Made by a program: the position numbers and the translations under genes
Notes under the pieces: generated by a model
The model's input: only the letters and a program-made list of their open reading frames with translations
Told to the model about the DNA's origin: nothing
Database searches by the model: none
Part shown: in pieces, positions 10,601-25,600 of the stretch
How the letters are laid out: each line of letters starts with the position of its first letter
How positions within the stretch are numbered: the first letter of the stretch is position 1
Assembly (NCBI GenBank): GCA_946803715.1
Contig: CAMPET010000216.1
Location: forward strand, 17,259 to 49,520
DNA: 32,262 nucleotides
Origin: Beroe ovata
Taxonomy: Eukaryota; Ctenophora; Nuda; Beroida; Beroidae
Reading direction: 5' to 3'

Positions 10601-13600
10601 AAATGGGGATTGAAAGATAGGAGATGTTTTATAATATCGGACCTGTATCTCTTTCTCTTTCTGTAGTGTAGCCAGTTCCACTGTTAGATCTTCCTTTATT
10701 TGTCCCAGCTCGTCCACTTCTCTCTCCAGACTGTCCTTGTGTAGTTCAACTCGGGCCAGACTTTGTTCTGTGAGGGTGGTTGGGTTGTTGAAATATGCAC
10801 ATGTCTAATGATTATCTCAGATCAAATCTATCGTAATATTCATCGGAATATGAAGGAAGTCTATCGGAATATGAAGAGATCGGGTTAGATGGGAAGAGCT
10901 GCAGTACCAGTGGTGTGTAGAGCTTGTTCCAGTCCCGACTTGTCCTCTGAGAGTTTCTTATTGTTCTCATTGGCTGATTCCAGCTTCATCTCCACCATGC
11001 CTAGCTCCTCCTTCAACTGTGCAGGAGATAGGCGGTGTCAATAAGAGAAGATTAGAGGTGTCAATAGGAAAAGAACAGGGGTGTCAATAGAAGAAAATTA
11101 GGGATGACAACATGCAAAGAGAATGGTTGTACTTATCTCAACAAATGAGGAATACCTGATGTTTCTCCTTCACCAGATCCTCTCTAGCCTTTGCCATCCT
11201 GACGATAGTCTGTCCCAGTTTTTCCCGTTCTCGAGTGGAGTTCTCCAGTGAATCGAGCAGGTCTTCCTTCTCCATACCAAGCAGAGTGTACGACTCGTTA
11301 AGATCTCCTGGGGAAAGGGGAGGAGGAGAGTCAGGGGGGACAAGGGGGATTGGGATTTGGGGGTAACTGGGTAAGGGCCAGGGGAAGAGAGGGTCAGAGT
11401 GAAGAGGGGGATTGGGATTTGGGGGTAGGGAGATGAGGGTTAGAGAGGAGGAGGGGCTAAGGGGTTTTGCTACGTCCTCTATAGAACACAAAAACTACGT
11501 CCTTATCATCTTCATCTCTCACGTACCCTTTTCCCTGTCCATATTCCGCAGACATTCCTCCAGATTAGCTTTAGTTATCTCCAGTTCTCCCCTATCCTGA
11601 GCTAGTCTGTTCTTCTCCTGTTCCATGGCATCGTACTTGTTGCACAGCAATGCCAACTGTATCAGGGGATTGTTGCTCATTAATAATGTTGCTTATCCAT
11701 GATTTTTTATTGGTCATAATGTATGATAGTTGCTCGTTAATCAGTTGCACGTAGTGTTGCTCATAGATAATGTTTATGTTGCTCATCAATGAATCATCAC
11801 CGATATAGTGGGAGTTGAGTGCTATCCCACGATCATGAACTCACCTCATTTTTGAGATCATTGTTCTCAACATCCGCCTCGTCCTTCATCTGGTTCAGCT
11901 TGAGTCTCTCAATTCCTAGAGTCAAACCGGGTCAGTCAAGCAGTAATCCAATGAATTTAGTGATAACGATGGCAGACCCAATTTATTCTCGATACCAAGT
12001 TTTCCTAACACTCTTATCCCTTAACAAGAAATCCTCTGCTTCTATTTCGTATACAAAAATTCCTCGGCTACTGGCTAACAACCCAAGCTGCGAAATTANA
12101 TCACACGTTTCGTCCGGCGATGCTAGACGAGCAGATGATGCATACCGCGGTATTCTCATAGAATTAGACAACACGTGGCTGATATCACAAGTCTGGTCAA
12201 TCATATCTCACGCAGTCACGCGTGACTCTACCTCACGCGTGACTCTACCTCACGCGTGACTCTACCTCACGCGTGACATCTCTACACGTACCATCTCCAG
12301 CTCCTGGTCCTTCGCTCTCTTCAACTCAAAGATGGCATCTTCCTTATCATCCTCAGCGTGTCTGAGAGCTTCCTGCGAGTCTCGAGTAAGACGTTCTATC
12401 TCGTTATTCTTCTCGTTTGTGGTTTGGAGGAGTCGGATTTTGAGCTGCTCGATGTCTTTGGATAGCGTTGCTCCCTGAAAGTGCACATTCGATTTAGTTT
12501 AAATTTGTACATTTTGGAGTTGGATATGAAAGAAATGAGAGCAAACAACTCAAAGATCAATGAAAGAAATGGGGATTGAAAGATAGGAGATGTTCTACAA
12601 TATCGGACCTGTATCTCCTTTTCTTTCTGCAGTGTAGCCAGTTCCACTGTTAGATCTTCCTTTATTTGTCCCAGCTCGTCCACTTCTCTTTCCAGACTGT
12701 CCTTGTGTAGTTCAACTCGGGCCAGACTTTGTTCTGATCGGGACATTGGATTGTTGAAATATGCACGTGTCTCATGATTATCTCAGATCAAATCTATCGT
12801 AATATTTATTGGAATATGAAGGAAGTCTATCGGAATATGAAGAGATCGGGGTTAGATGGGAAGAGTTGCAGTACCAGTGGTGTGTAGAGCTTGTTCCAGT
12901 CCAGACTTGTCCTCAGAGAGTTTCTTATTGTTCTCATTGGCTGATTCCAACTTCATCTCCACCATACCTAGCTCCTCCTTCAACTGTACAGGAGATAGGC
13001 GGTGTCAATAGGAGAAGAACAGGGGTGTCAATAGAAGAAGATTAGGGATGACAACACGCAAAGAGAATGGTTGTACTTATCTCAACAAATGAGGAATACC
13101 TGATGTTTCTCTTTCACAAGATCCTCTCTAGCCTTTGCCATCCTAACGATAGTCTGTCCCAGTTTTTCCCGTTCTCGTGTGGAGTTCTCCAGTGAATCGA
13201 GCAGGTCTTCCTTCTCCATACCAAGCAGGGTGTACGACTCGTTCAGATCTCCTGGGGGAATGTTCAAGGGATGAAGATGGTCAGGGAGAAGGGGGACCAG
13301 GGGGATTGGGATTCGGCAAGAGCCGGGGGAGGGAGGGGCTGAGCGGGCCATACTTCTTCCTCTACAGAACACAAAAACTACGTCCTTATCATCTTCATCT
13401 CTCACATACCCTTTTCCCTGTCCATATTCCGCAGACATTCCTCCAGATTAGCTTTAGTAATCTCCAGTTCTCCTCTATCCTGAGCTAGTCTGTTTTTCTC
13501 CTGTTCCATGGCATCGTACTTGTTGCACAGCGTTGCCAACTGTATCAGGAGTTGTTGCTCATTAATAATGTTGCTTATCCATGATTCTTTATTGGTCATA

Positions 13601-16600
13601 ATGTATGATAGTTGCTCCTTAATCGGTTGCACGTAGTGTTGTTCATAAATAATGTTTATGTTGCTCATCAATGATTCGTCACCGATATAATGGTGGTTGA
13701 AATGGTTGAGTGCTATCCCACGATCATGAACTCACCTCGTTTTTGAGATCATTGTTCTCAACATCCGCTTCGTCCTTCATCTGGTTCAACTTGAGTCTCT
13801 CAATTCCTAGAGTCAAACCGGGTCAGTCAAGCAGTAGTCCAACGAATTTGGTGATAACGATGGCAGACCCAATTAATTTGTTAATGCCAGATGCCAAGTT
13901 TTCCTAACACTCGGCTACTGGCTAACAACCCAAGCTGCGAAATTAAGGATATATTCTGTCCTCGCAGTTCAAGGAAAAAACGAAGGTACACCTACCAGCA
14001 TTCTTCAGCGCACTCTTCATGTCTTGTTTCTCTGCCTCTATTTGATGGAGACATGTCTCCAGATGAGACACTTTATCTTCGAGACACTGCTTCTCCAGTT
14101 TCAATCTGAGCAGAGGTCGAGCGATAAATAGATCGCCGAAAGGTTCTAAAATTGATAGAAATGTCAAAGCAAAAATAACGATATTTGCTCGAAATGCTAT
14201 CGCATCTACTTCTAGCTGTTACAAGAAACTCATCACCCCGTCACGTTTTGACAAGACAAAAAGGACATACCTGCTGATATTATCGCCCTGATCTGCCTTC
14301 GTCTTCTCGAGGGTAGCCACCTTCTCCCCCATCTCGCTCTTCACCTCGTTCAAACGGAGGAGGTCGGCCTCGGCCCGGGATAGCTTGCCCCGGAGTATCT
14401 GTTCCTCCTTGCTGAGAGCGGCGTGATCGCGTTGCAACGCATCGTACTTCTGTTAGGGGGTGAGAAATAGTGAGAAATGGATATTTTAGGGCGAGGGAGT
14501 GGCTGTTACTAATTGGGCTAGGGTGAGTTGGAGGGGACGTGGATTGAGAGAAACATTAAGTTCTGAATGAGGGGAAAATGAGTAAGTGAGGAGGATATTC
14601 GGCCATAACACCGATTAAGATAGGGTTTTTGAAAATTCAGACCAGGTAAATCAGTGATTCACCATTTTGTAATTATCCGGTGAGAATGCCCCCGAGGAAC
14701 TCCTCTCCTCTGACTCCTCCCTAATCGGTTCTACGAGAGTTCCCCCGAAACCTGGGTGTGACCGGGCCACGCCCATCTGAGATTTCTGCTGGTCTTTCTG
14801 AGGACTGGCTGATTCACGCCGCATCTCGGCTGGGTGTTCAGGGGAATTCAGTGGTACTGGAGAAGATGGATCCATGAGATTGTCAACTTGGAATGAAAGT
14901 CGTCTCTGATCTTGGTAACCGTCATTCTGTTCCATGCTGGCGGGGTCTTTCTGCAAGGTTGCTTGTTGTATCCTCTCAAAGGAGTCAATCTGTCGATGAC
15001 CGAATATGTCGATACTCGCCAGAGAATCCCTTCCCTGTGCCGTGTTTTGAACACACGAAGCTTTCCTCTGATTGGCTGCCAGTGCTCGTCTTTGATTGGG
15101 TGACGCAACCGATGCCCGTCTCTGATTGGGCGGGCTCTTGTACACCCCTGCCTGTTGTCGCCGCTGCTGAACAGGTGATTTCTTAGCCTGCACACCTGCA
15201 GGCGATTCCCGTAACGGGCTGAGTTTCCGTACACTGGGATTTGCAGATTGATGCCCGACAAGAACCCCAGACTTGGGCTGTACTACAGTTGTATCGGACT
15301 GCCGTTTCCCCGACATATTGCTCTGAGGTTTGGGTTCTGCTGGTCCAAGATGTAGAACTGCTCCGTCAAGACTGCGTTTCTTGTACTCTGTGTGGGTCGT
15401 GGGCGGCTTGTAATTGGTGGTGTCGGAGTCGTCTATCTGAAGGTAGCCGTGCACTTTCACCATGTTCGGTGAGGGCTTGATCCCGCGCATCATCGTGTCA
15501 AGGAGAAGTGGTGTNGAAGTGGTGCCAAGGAGAAGTGGTGTCGAGGAGAAGTGGTGTCAAGGAGAAGTGGTGTCAAGGAGAAGTGGTGTCAACGCCAAAG
15601 AGATGAATCAATGGTCCAACGCTCTGACTCGTATCTTTATCGAGGTGAACCATAACAATTCCATACTGTGGAGAGATTCAATAACAAACGACGTTACCGA
15701 GTCACGATTGAGGTAAATCATAAGATCAGTAAAGAAACGAATCAAATTTGGTTTAGGACAAAGCTAGGAACCTAGGGTTTGGAAATATCTGCGTAGAATT
15801 GGCATGATAAACACAGGCTGCATGTATAAGACAGAGCTACAGGCACGAAGTTAACGTGTACCAAGTCTCTAATCGATCAGTTTATAGTACGCCACAAACA
15901 AATGTGAATACTAACAATGAAACCGTCAATCGTGCACAATTAAACGTACGGGGACAAACGCACAAACAAACGCACAAACGCATACATGTTCCAGCGAAAT
16001 ATACACTCTCTCATGACCAGTGACCTGGCCTAGGAACAATTAGTGATTCCCCCTTCTTGGCCCACGCATATGTATGCATGATACACGCCCGCTTAAACAT
16101 CCTAAACACCCCGATTCATATCCTGGTTATGGGTCACGTGATGGGGCCCCGGGACCGCGATTGGCTCCGTGCCCAATTATGCTGAGGCAAATAATTTACC
16201 TATGTATGTAGGTTGAGATAAATGACGGTAATATAGTATACTGCAGAAGTGCACTTGAGTTGGCATATCCCATTACTGAGCAATTAGTGCATACATTAAT
16301 TTTAGGGTATATGTCAGGGCCATTAGTACCACTCTAGATCGCAGTACGGCGGATTTAAAAATTTCAAACTTCTTACAGAGAATTCCATCCACCTGGAGAT
16401 TTACATGGTCCCAGAAAAGAGGGTCGCCCACCCTCATCCCTCATATCAAGAAATCACACATCCTCCAATCACGCAAATTCCACATCCTCCAATCACACAA
16501 ATCCAACGTCCCCCAATCACGCAAATCCCACGTCCCCCAGTCACACAAATCCCCAATCACGCAAATCCCATGTACGGAATGAACTCACCTCTGTTAGGAG

Positions 16601-19600
16601 GGAAAGTTGTTCTTTTCTCTTTGTCTTATCCGCCACCAGTCTCTCCTTCTCCCCCTGTAGACCGGACAGCTGCACCGTGAGTTCACTGTTCAGGGCAGAC
16701 AGATTGGCGCCCTCGCTACGAGACGAGGATAGGTCCTCCTCCAGGTCCTTAGATTTCTTCTCAAGTGCTGCGGGAAGAAAGGGTGAGGTTAGAGGTGGAG
16801 TTGAGTGGAAGAGAGGTGTGGAGAGGTGAGATTGGGTAGAAACAGTGGCCAGGAGAGACGTTTTCAACTGTCCCAAGGATTTTGTAATTCATCTAGTTCA
16901 TTACTGGGGGGAAACCTGTTTTCACTGTGTTGATGTTGGAGATATCATCCATAGCTTTAGTGTACTGGTTAGACTTTTCCTCCAGGTTCTCCTTGATACT
17001 CGCGAGTTCAGACTTTAGAGCAGTGCACGCCTTGTTGAGGGAGTCATTCTCGCCCTGAGCCTTGGCACAGTCCTTGTTACTGTGCTCCAGGGATTCGAGC
17101 CCCATCTCAACGTTAGAGAGAAGCTCCTCAATCCTGGAAATTGATGAGTCAGGCAAGGAGCAGTCAGTTATCTAAAATCGTGATTGAAATCAATATCATT
17201 CTTCTCCATTTTTCACCATGAGCCAACTTGTTTGTGATTACTTCTAGTCTTTTGAAAAAATTAGTTTCTCAACCCGCTCATTTCTGTCCGCTAACCTGCT
17301 CTCAAACCCGACAATTGTAGCTCGGACAGAACTCGCAGCCCACTCGCACAGGTGTTGGGCCGGCACGGACGAGAGGACGGAATGCACGACTTGGGACGAG
17401 GCTCCTGTTCGGGCAACGTCCCGGGTCGGGGATGCACTCCGCCGCGGGGATGGGGATCTCAGACTGGGATCCTGGGTGCAGTCTAGACCCATCGCAGCCT
17501 GGGATTCGAAATGTGTGAGGACAATTTACAGCGAAATATACAACACATCGACGATGATTCCTTTTCGCAATTCCGCACAAACCACTTCGGTATTTAAATG
17601 AAAATCTCAGAGGGAAGCAACCTGAGCTTTGGAAACGGTGTTGATAATTTCCTTGAGAGTACCACTGTAACCCTCGGATTCTTCTTTCAGAGTTTTCGCC
17701 TTGTCGGTCTCACGAGCAAGTTGGGCATCAGCCAGACCCTTGTCATGCTCCTGGGAGATTTTTGCCTCGTGAACTTTAGGCGATGATGGAAATAACCGCT
17801 AGAAACACAAGTAGTAGTTCACCGCTAACTTAAGCCAGAAGCTAAATGAAAGTTTCAAGCTCACCAGATCAGAAAGTGTGGCCTTGGTCTGGGATAGTCT
17901 GGAGTCAGTGTCCGCTAGTTCACGAGTCAGGGTATCCACTGTGTTTTGTAACTGTTGTATTGTACCCTGCAACTCTGTCTTCTCCGCTTCAAGTCTGCAG
18001 AAAGGGAGGAGGGAAACTGTTATAGAGTGAAGAGGATCGAGCGTGTCACCAAAATAATCCCAACTTTTCGAAAAAAAAAACTCTACCCAGCCCCTCATAC
18101 CTGCGCTGCTGCTCGTTAAAAGAGTTGGTCCGCTCACTCAGCACAATTTCACATTGTTCCCTCTCCAGTCTCTCTCTATCGAGGAGAGCTTGCGCCTCCA
18201 GATACGCTGCCTTACACTGCTGCTCCAAACGAGCTGAGGGGAAGTGGATAATAAATGTTAGATTCCTACTGTATTATAGTAATTGGAAACGATTTTTTCT
18301 TCTTGACACTGCTTTCTAAACATCACGGGAAACATTCTACCTCTCAAAAAATCATGAGAGAGATAACAACACCAGACTCACAGCTCCACTCATTGAGATC
18401 AGTCTTGAGGCGATCCAGATCCTTGGCGGTGGCACTGTTGGTAGAGTTGAAGTCTTGTCTAACGGAGTTAACAGATCGCCACACTGCTAACAGCTTGGCA
18501 GACTCCCTGGCGGCACCCTGGCGCGTAAGCTCCAGGACAGTTTCACGGGCTTCAACCTCTTTCTCCTACGGGAACACACGAAGAGTGGTTATACTATGGT
18601 GATAGCCTATAGTGAGAAAAAGGGAACAGCGTGATTTCAACAATCCTCGTTACAAATTCGATTTCGCTCTGTTTTCCGTTTTTTGCTGTTTTCTTATCCC
18701 CCATTTCCACTTTCACAAAAGCCCCTGAAGCTAACCTGAAGCTGTTCCCTGGCAGATGTCCAATCTGCAGTCAGTGTCCTGATATCCGCCTGAAGGTGCG
18801 CGTTCTCCGCTTTCTCTTGGTCAAGCTGAGTTCGGAGTTTGTTCGTTTCCTGTCCCAGCTGTACCACTCTAGAAATATGTGGTTAGTAAAATGATGAACT
18901 TAGCAAAGAAATCTAAATTCAAATAGGCAAGCTGCATCATCTATAATTTTCCCACGTTTTTTGAATCTCCGTGCATGAGTATAGAGAAACGGTTTTTTCT
19001 AATGATGTAAAATTATGCTGAGTATTCAACAAGCATTACAGCATGGCAAGAATGCTGTCGTAAAAACAACTTCGGAATGATGTTGAGCTAAATGGGAGAA
19101 ATCCTAAGCATATTTTGTCCGATAGCACCTGAAGTGATCATTTGACTACGGAATATGGATACTCACTTAGCGGACTCATCTTCATATCTGTCTTGGAGTA
19201 ACGCAAGTTCATTGAGCAGACTTCGCTCCCTATCCTTTAACCTACTCTCAACTGACTTAACTTGCTCTTCCAACGCTTCGGTGGTTGTACTCAACTGAAA
19301 TTACAATATTTGAGTCTAAGAATGAGACAATTCGCTCGAAGGATTGGCAAAACAAGACGTACATACTTCCTATCACGCATTCAACAACCTGGTTACTTTT
19401 ATACCTTGGATTATTGCCCCAATAACATTATTGCTTGTCACTTCCATCGAACATCCAGGTGGTTGATTAAACCACGTGATTTGAGTGCCGCGCGCGCAAC
19501 CTTTCTGTCATAGAAATTGCGAACGATGCAAAGTTGAACCACGACCCAATGATTTAGATTCGCGCGCTCCATAAAGTTGGTGGTAATTTTCATCGCTCAA

Positions 19601-22600
19601 GTTTGAGTTTCCCACCAAGTTGAATGTTAAATTGAATTAGATTCAAATCAGTGCCGCATATGTTTCAAATCGATATCGATTACAATTTGAACAACGATGG
19701 AATCATTGGGAAGGTAAGTGATAATGAGTACAATGTGATAAGTAGTTGGAGGGCGTTAGAACTTAGAACGTTTCTCAAAAGTGGACGTCCGCTCATCGGT
19801 TCTTCCTAAGGCAAACCTAAATGGAGCGAAATAGGGGCATTAAAATGTGTATAAGTGGTTGAAACTTTCGAGTTTGCATCGTTTGATGTCAGCAGTGGAT
19901 ACTGGGGCGCAGACTTATCACATAGGTAAAGTTTTTTTAACGCTGCCAGAAAGTTAATCAACGATTTGGATAATTCCAACTCTATTCCAACTCTATTCCA
20001 ACTCAATTCCTGTCAAATTCACACTATGGAATAAATTTAAAACCGTTTAAAATGCAACGAAGCATCAAACATGAACCTCTTCCTTTTTCTTATCTTTCCA
20101 TGAATACTGTGCTGGGGAATGAACAAGTTCATTCCTCTTCAGTAATGATAACCAGCACTTCACCTTGCACAATGAACAGTGTGACACGCTGTGTAATTAT
20201 TGGTAAAGTGGTTACCATGGTAACGTGCACAATATACAACAACAACTTGTATTATCACCGTTACCATGGATACTAAACCATGTTTACTGTGATAAAACAC
20301 TCAACGGGCACTGATTGAATTATGGATATACCTACCAGAAGGTAAACCCTACTGGTTCATAGGTACTTCAAAATATGTTGGCACCAGTTTTTTTTATTTC
20401 AAGGATCAAATAGTTGACCATATGACTGAAAGAAGTCATTTTAAGTCATATGATAAGATTCATTGAAAATCGGTATTTCCCTTATGTAGAAGATGGTCCA
20501 GAAACCCCATCTATCTCTCAGTTGAAATCGAAGATTCTATTTCATTATCACAACCACACCTACTATCACTGAGTCAATCAGCAATCTACTCAATGCACAC
20601 AGCATATAGAGTGACAGACGTCAGATGGCATCAATATTTACAAGATTTCATGGCAGATGGCATTACTTTTTTCAAGATGTCATGCCAGCTGATGGCATCA
20701 TGTCAAGATAGTGACGACCAAATGTCATTATACCCTGTTAATGGTCCATCACTCTATCATTATCTGGGTATTGTGTTACTATCATTAATGGCATATAGTA
20801 ATGGACATGCAACCGCCTTGACAAAGCGGCCGTGTAGCCATGACAACCGTAACGCAGACCGTTATCAGACAGAATTTGAATATGAGGCGTGAAGAGGAGA
20901 GACGTGGTTGTACGTGTGGCGTGACAGGGTTCTACACGGGTATTACAGAATGCTGTTCTGGGTGATTGAAGAGAAGAAATTGAGATGGAGGATTATTATA
21001 GGATAGGCTTATTATTGGAGTATTCATTGTAATTCATTAATGAAGTTAGCTAGTTGTACCTCAGGAATCACCACGTATCTCCCATACCAGATACCTATAC
21101 TAAACGGGCACTTTGCCAATATACGGCAAAAGTTTCTAAGCCCTAAAGCTTTAAATGAATTCATCACCCAGTTCCAAGTCGGTGATAATTGGGAACATTT
21201 GATAACAATGGTATATATCTGATATCTGGTCTCTTATTGGATAATACGGACATTAACCAGTGAATGAGCACAGTGAGGGAGAGAGAGATATGTGTTCCAT
21301 CACTCTGTGTATGTAATACACTCTCACACGCAGGATGGGTTATCTAGAATCGGAGAAACAATTTAGTGAGAGATCGCTCCAAAAATGACATTTGTGTATC
21401 CTAGGGATACCTCTCATCACGGAACTCATCCACTCAACTTCCATGAATGTTTCACTTCAAAGAGAGAAAGAGTGAGTTTCAAAGGCCCCTTACCTTTTTA
21501 TCATTTAACATGCATTGTAAAGAAGTAAATTTGTGTGTACCTACCAGATTCTAGCGTTGTAACCATAGAAACGAGCGTTTTATCTTGTCATTTGAATATA
21601 ATATGCGATTCTTCGTGATTGTGTTGCCATGGATATACTCAAAGCAACATATTCCATTTGGTTGATGATAAGGGAATGATCTAGAATTTTGTTGAAAGAG
21701 GCATGTGGTTCTGATTGAAAATGCCTTCAATCGATCAAAGTAGGTATTAATAAAGCTCACATCTTTTCTGGAAGTATTACATCATTTGAATCACATCACA
21801 ATCCTTGCACAGCATAATGCCACACTGAAGCTTTGTATTATGCCATGGAATGCCACATGCCATGGAATGACACATTGATCAAGCAGCGTTGATAAGGCTG
21901 CCATCAATAGTTATTATATCATAGAGTGGAATTTGTGCACAATTTCTCCGCAATTGATCAATTTTATGAAGGAGCAACTTGCGCTTCTGCTGCAGCCGAA
22001 CGTTGCAAGCACAACCTATTTCTCTTGCTCGATTGTATTATATCAATCTATTGAATCAATTTGTTGTTATTAATGCACGGCATAAACAAATATACAATCA
22101 ACATAGTAGTCTGTTGCCATAGTATTCAACACACAAAATGTCTATACTTAAAGTGACGGACATTTTGTATGTTAATTCAAAGTGAGGCAAAGATTATTCC
22201 ATAGTAACACCTACTCGCTTTTCGGATCCAAAAAGCAAGTTTATATCAAATTTCCCTCAAATAATAGCCTTCGTATTTCGTAACCAGACAATATCATATT
22301 TGAAAGTGAGATGCACAGGTACCTGACATATTTGAGATTAAATAATACCTATGATATATTCATTAATTTATCTAACAAGTGCATGAGAAAGTACCTACTG
22401 CATCAGAGAGATACCCGAAATTGCGAGTCTCTTATCATGGATATATGCTGCTCACGATGCCTCTCTATAGTCTATATTATATTCGCACATCATATTATCT
22501 ACACAGTTCACGTATATCATTATCTACACTTCACGTATATCACTATATAGTGTGAGTGAGTAGAGGGTATTATCATGGTCTACGTGAGACTATAGAGTAG

Positions 22601-25600
22601 TGAGACTGAGCAGACATGGGGGAATTGCTTGCGCACTGAGAAGGTATCATAAGAACGCTTGCGCGGTATAGAATATGAATGATGATGAATCGGTATCATC
22701 AGCGAGCGCGCCCTTTACCCTCCCTTACACCGAAATATCCCATATTTCTCTCCTAATCTAACAACTAAATCCAAGAAATCCCCCATCTTCGTCGCTCTCT
22801 CTCTAACCTTACCTCCTAAATTCTTTACTCTTACCTCATCTTTAGTGTTTTCCAGTTCATTACTTTTCCCCGCAATCGCGTGCTCTAACTCCAATATACG
22901 ACGCTTCTGTTCTAGAATCTGAAATAGAATCAGAGAGTCAGAGGGATCTAACCAGGGTTATAATCACTGACATTGTGCTTCATTGAAAGAGTAGCTATCA
23001 ATTCGTGTGACAAGTGGAGACTGGAGAAATGTGTCCTTAGTGACAGACCGACAACAAAATATTGCAAAGCGTGATATTACAGCCCGGAAATTATAGAAGT
23101 CTTTTAGCCATAGCAAACAAATCGTAAAGCAAATAAATTGGACGAAGAAGTTGTGTCCGCGACTCAAATGCCGACTATCCCGTGTCAGTGTGTCACATGA
23201 CCTCTGTAGATTGTATAGAACAGAGGCTGGACCGGGAAGGTCCACAAGATGATACGTGTTGTTTTCTCGTGGATTTAAGAGGCCGAAAAGTGGAGTGCCC
23301 TGTACACATTCCCATTCCACTCAAAGATTTACACATGATTCACGAATCACGACCCGTGACCCCGACTCCATGTCTACTTATTTGGGTCTCATTTCTAGTC
23401 CCCTCTTTCTCAGGCACATTTACAATCAGCAAGCAGTCATTTTTGCTAAAATACTTAATGGATATTGCTACCAAAATCAATTACTTTGGACTCTATAATA
23501 AGGGAGGGGACTATATAAGCTATCGATAATGCAGCCTTTTTATGATCATAAGATTACGTCAGTCGTCAATTTGGTTGGTTACTCTAATGATGCTGTTCCC
23601 TATGAAGTGACTGATGAACAGAATCATCGATATCGATAATATTGAGAGGGAGAAAACGTTATTACATACAGATCAAATGTCAGATTCAAAATTCAAATTC
23701 ATTGAGCTAGGTAATTGTTGTATACATGGGCGAACGTTCTACAAATTGAGCGAACGTTGATTCAATAAATCTTACTTAAATAAGGATCTGTAGGTGTAAA
23801 ATAATTCCTCCTCAATGACTATTCAATTAGTTATTAATTATCTAATTCATTAGTAACCTACCACATCTTCAGCAGTCATACTCTGCGATCGCCCTCACAC
23901 TAATTGCACCTAGAAAAACACTGAGGACTGATCCGACGAACTGAATAGTACAAAACAAATGTGCGGATTAATATCGGATCAAGTAGGGAAATGGATCGAA
24001 AATAAGTTCATCAAAAAAAGTAAAAATCTAAAAATAGTAACACGGAACACCCATCGCCTAATTTCCATACATAAGACGCACCACACACATACATATTTGA
24101 GCGTGAGTACAATTGCTCAACTACGAAACACTGTTCCGACACATCAGCTTTTCTCTGCTATAGAGCAGGGATCATTCATTTAGCTCTTCATATGCATGTC
24201 ACAGACACGTACACTGACCAATGGGAGACGAGAATCGTGAATCTGTGAGCTGATTTCAGCCAATGACAGCCCGGGGAAGTCATGGAGTCACAGCTTATGT
24301 ATGAGAGAGAGAGATAGAGAGAGTTTTATCACTGACAACTGCTTGCATGATAGTATGTCACTTGGAAGTGAAGCGGTAGTGCACTACTGAGTATGAGAAA
24401 AATATAGCAGAGACTATCAGAGAGTGTTAGAGAGAGAGATGCTGCAAAAATGTGGATAGTGGAGATGGAAAAAACAGAGGGTGAGACACGGATAATAATC
24501 CGGTACGGAACAGACTCAATATTGCCGCAGTGATGACGAATTGAGCACCAACAACAGCGGGAAAAAAACTAGTGCGGAAAAGTGCAGTAGCGGGTCGCCG
24601 GGTCACAGATCAACAAGCATCATCAAAGTGCGCGCACACATCATGTAGCAAAAAGAGACTGCTCCAACTGTGCAAAAATTAGCAAAAAAGTGTTTAAAAC
24701 TTGTATAATAGATTACAGTTCAATGATACACGAGATTTGTTTTATTTTTCTCCCACTGGTTATCGCTGCTGTTCATTGGACTATACAGTTGCTGAGATAT
24801 ATCTCGTTTGTTGTGCTTGTTTTTCTTGCTATTGTGGCTTCACGCACTGTGCCAGTCAAATAGGCAATTGTCAAAGAGTGAGAAAACTCGAGAGAAAAGT
24901 TGGAAGCATGATTTTGGTGGTTCAGCATTCCTTTGCGTAACTATCGTTGGGACCCTCCAAAAATTTATTTCTTATCATTCCCCATATAGGTAATAAAGTA
25001 ACCATTCATCTAGAAGCGAATCCAACATTATTTTTCATCATAAAGGGGAAATATGAAAAATCCATTATCCCTTTACATATTCAATATTCATAAAGACGTA
25101 AAACCTATCCTAAATACTTGAGTGACCCATGATAGTCAGTATCCATACCAACAACATCATGTAAATTCAAAATAAAGAATGAAAACAAAACTGAGTAAAG
25201 TAGGCATGTAATCGATCCCAAATTAAGACTCTCGCGAAAATAAGGCAAACCTCCACGTTTGCATAGGAATATTGATTAGTAAGGACAATAATAGAACAAC
25301 TAAAGAGTAAAGAAAAACACTATATAAATCAATCACGCACATTAACTTGACATTATCACGCGTGTTTGTGACATGTGACTTACTGCAATCACGTGACTGC
25401 TCACGTGATAAATGTACAGATATATAGAAGTACATCATGTACCTACTATGCGGCACGTGCAGATTTACATAATTACACCTTAATTACCATGTGTCGTATC
25501 TTTGGTGATATTTGTTATTCGTATCCATGACGCACTATAAAAAGAGTAAACTAAAGAATGGAGGTGGTAGGCATTCATAATTACAATTTGATTAGCTAGA

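Larger units (their letters stand above)
15494..16588. other. Intron segment upstream of the candidate alternative exon
   Basis: No exon seen. It contains the 16-bp tandem repeat at 15495-15591, unique AT-rich sequence and the 24-bp minisatellite at 16457-16570. If 14663-15493 is a first exon, its promoter must lie here; I see no convincing core promoter element. Confidence 0.5.
19295..22834. other. Large rootletin intron (about 3.5 kb) with four X-box motifs
   Basis: No coding exon is supportable. The content is AT-rich unique sequence, short CGCG stretches near 19488-19570, GA-rich tracts near 21280-21295, and the two RFX motif pairs listed separately. Short open frames here lack splice context or recognisable composition. 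Confidence 0.55.

Noticed and set aside
10173-13945. Genuine tandem exon duplication extending the coiled coil
   Set aside because: Phases are incompatible (770 nt, not divisible by 3) and both blocks sit exactly at N joins; an assembly overlap explains it better.
20593-20892. 99-codon plus-strand ORF in the large intron
   Set aside because: No splice context, low-complexity atggcatca repeats, and no recognisable motif.
22113-22126. Further X-box-like site GTTGCCATAGTATT
   Set aside because: The second half fails the consensus on both strands.
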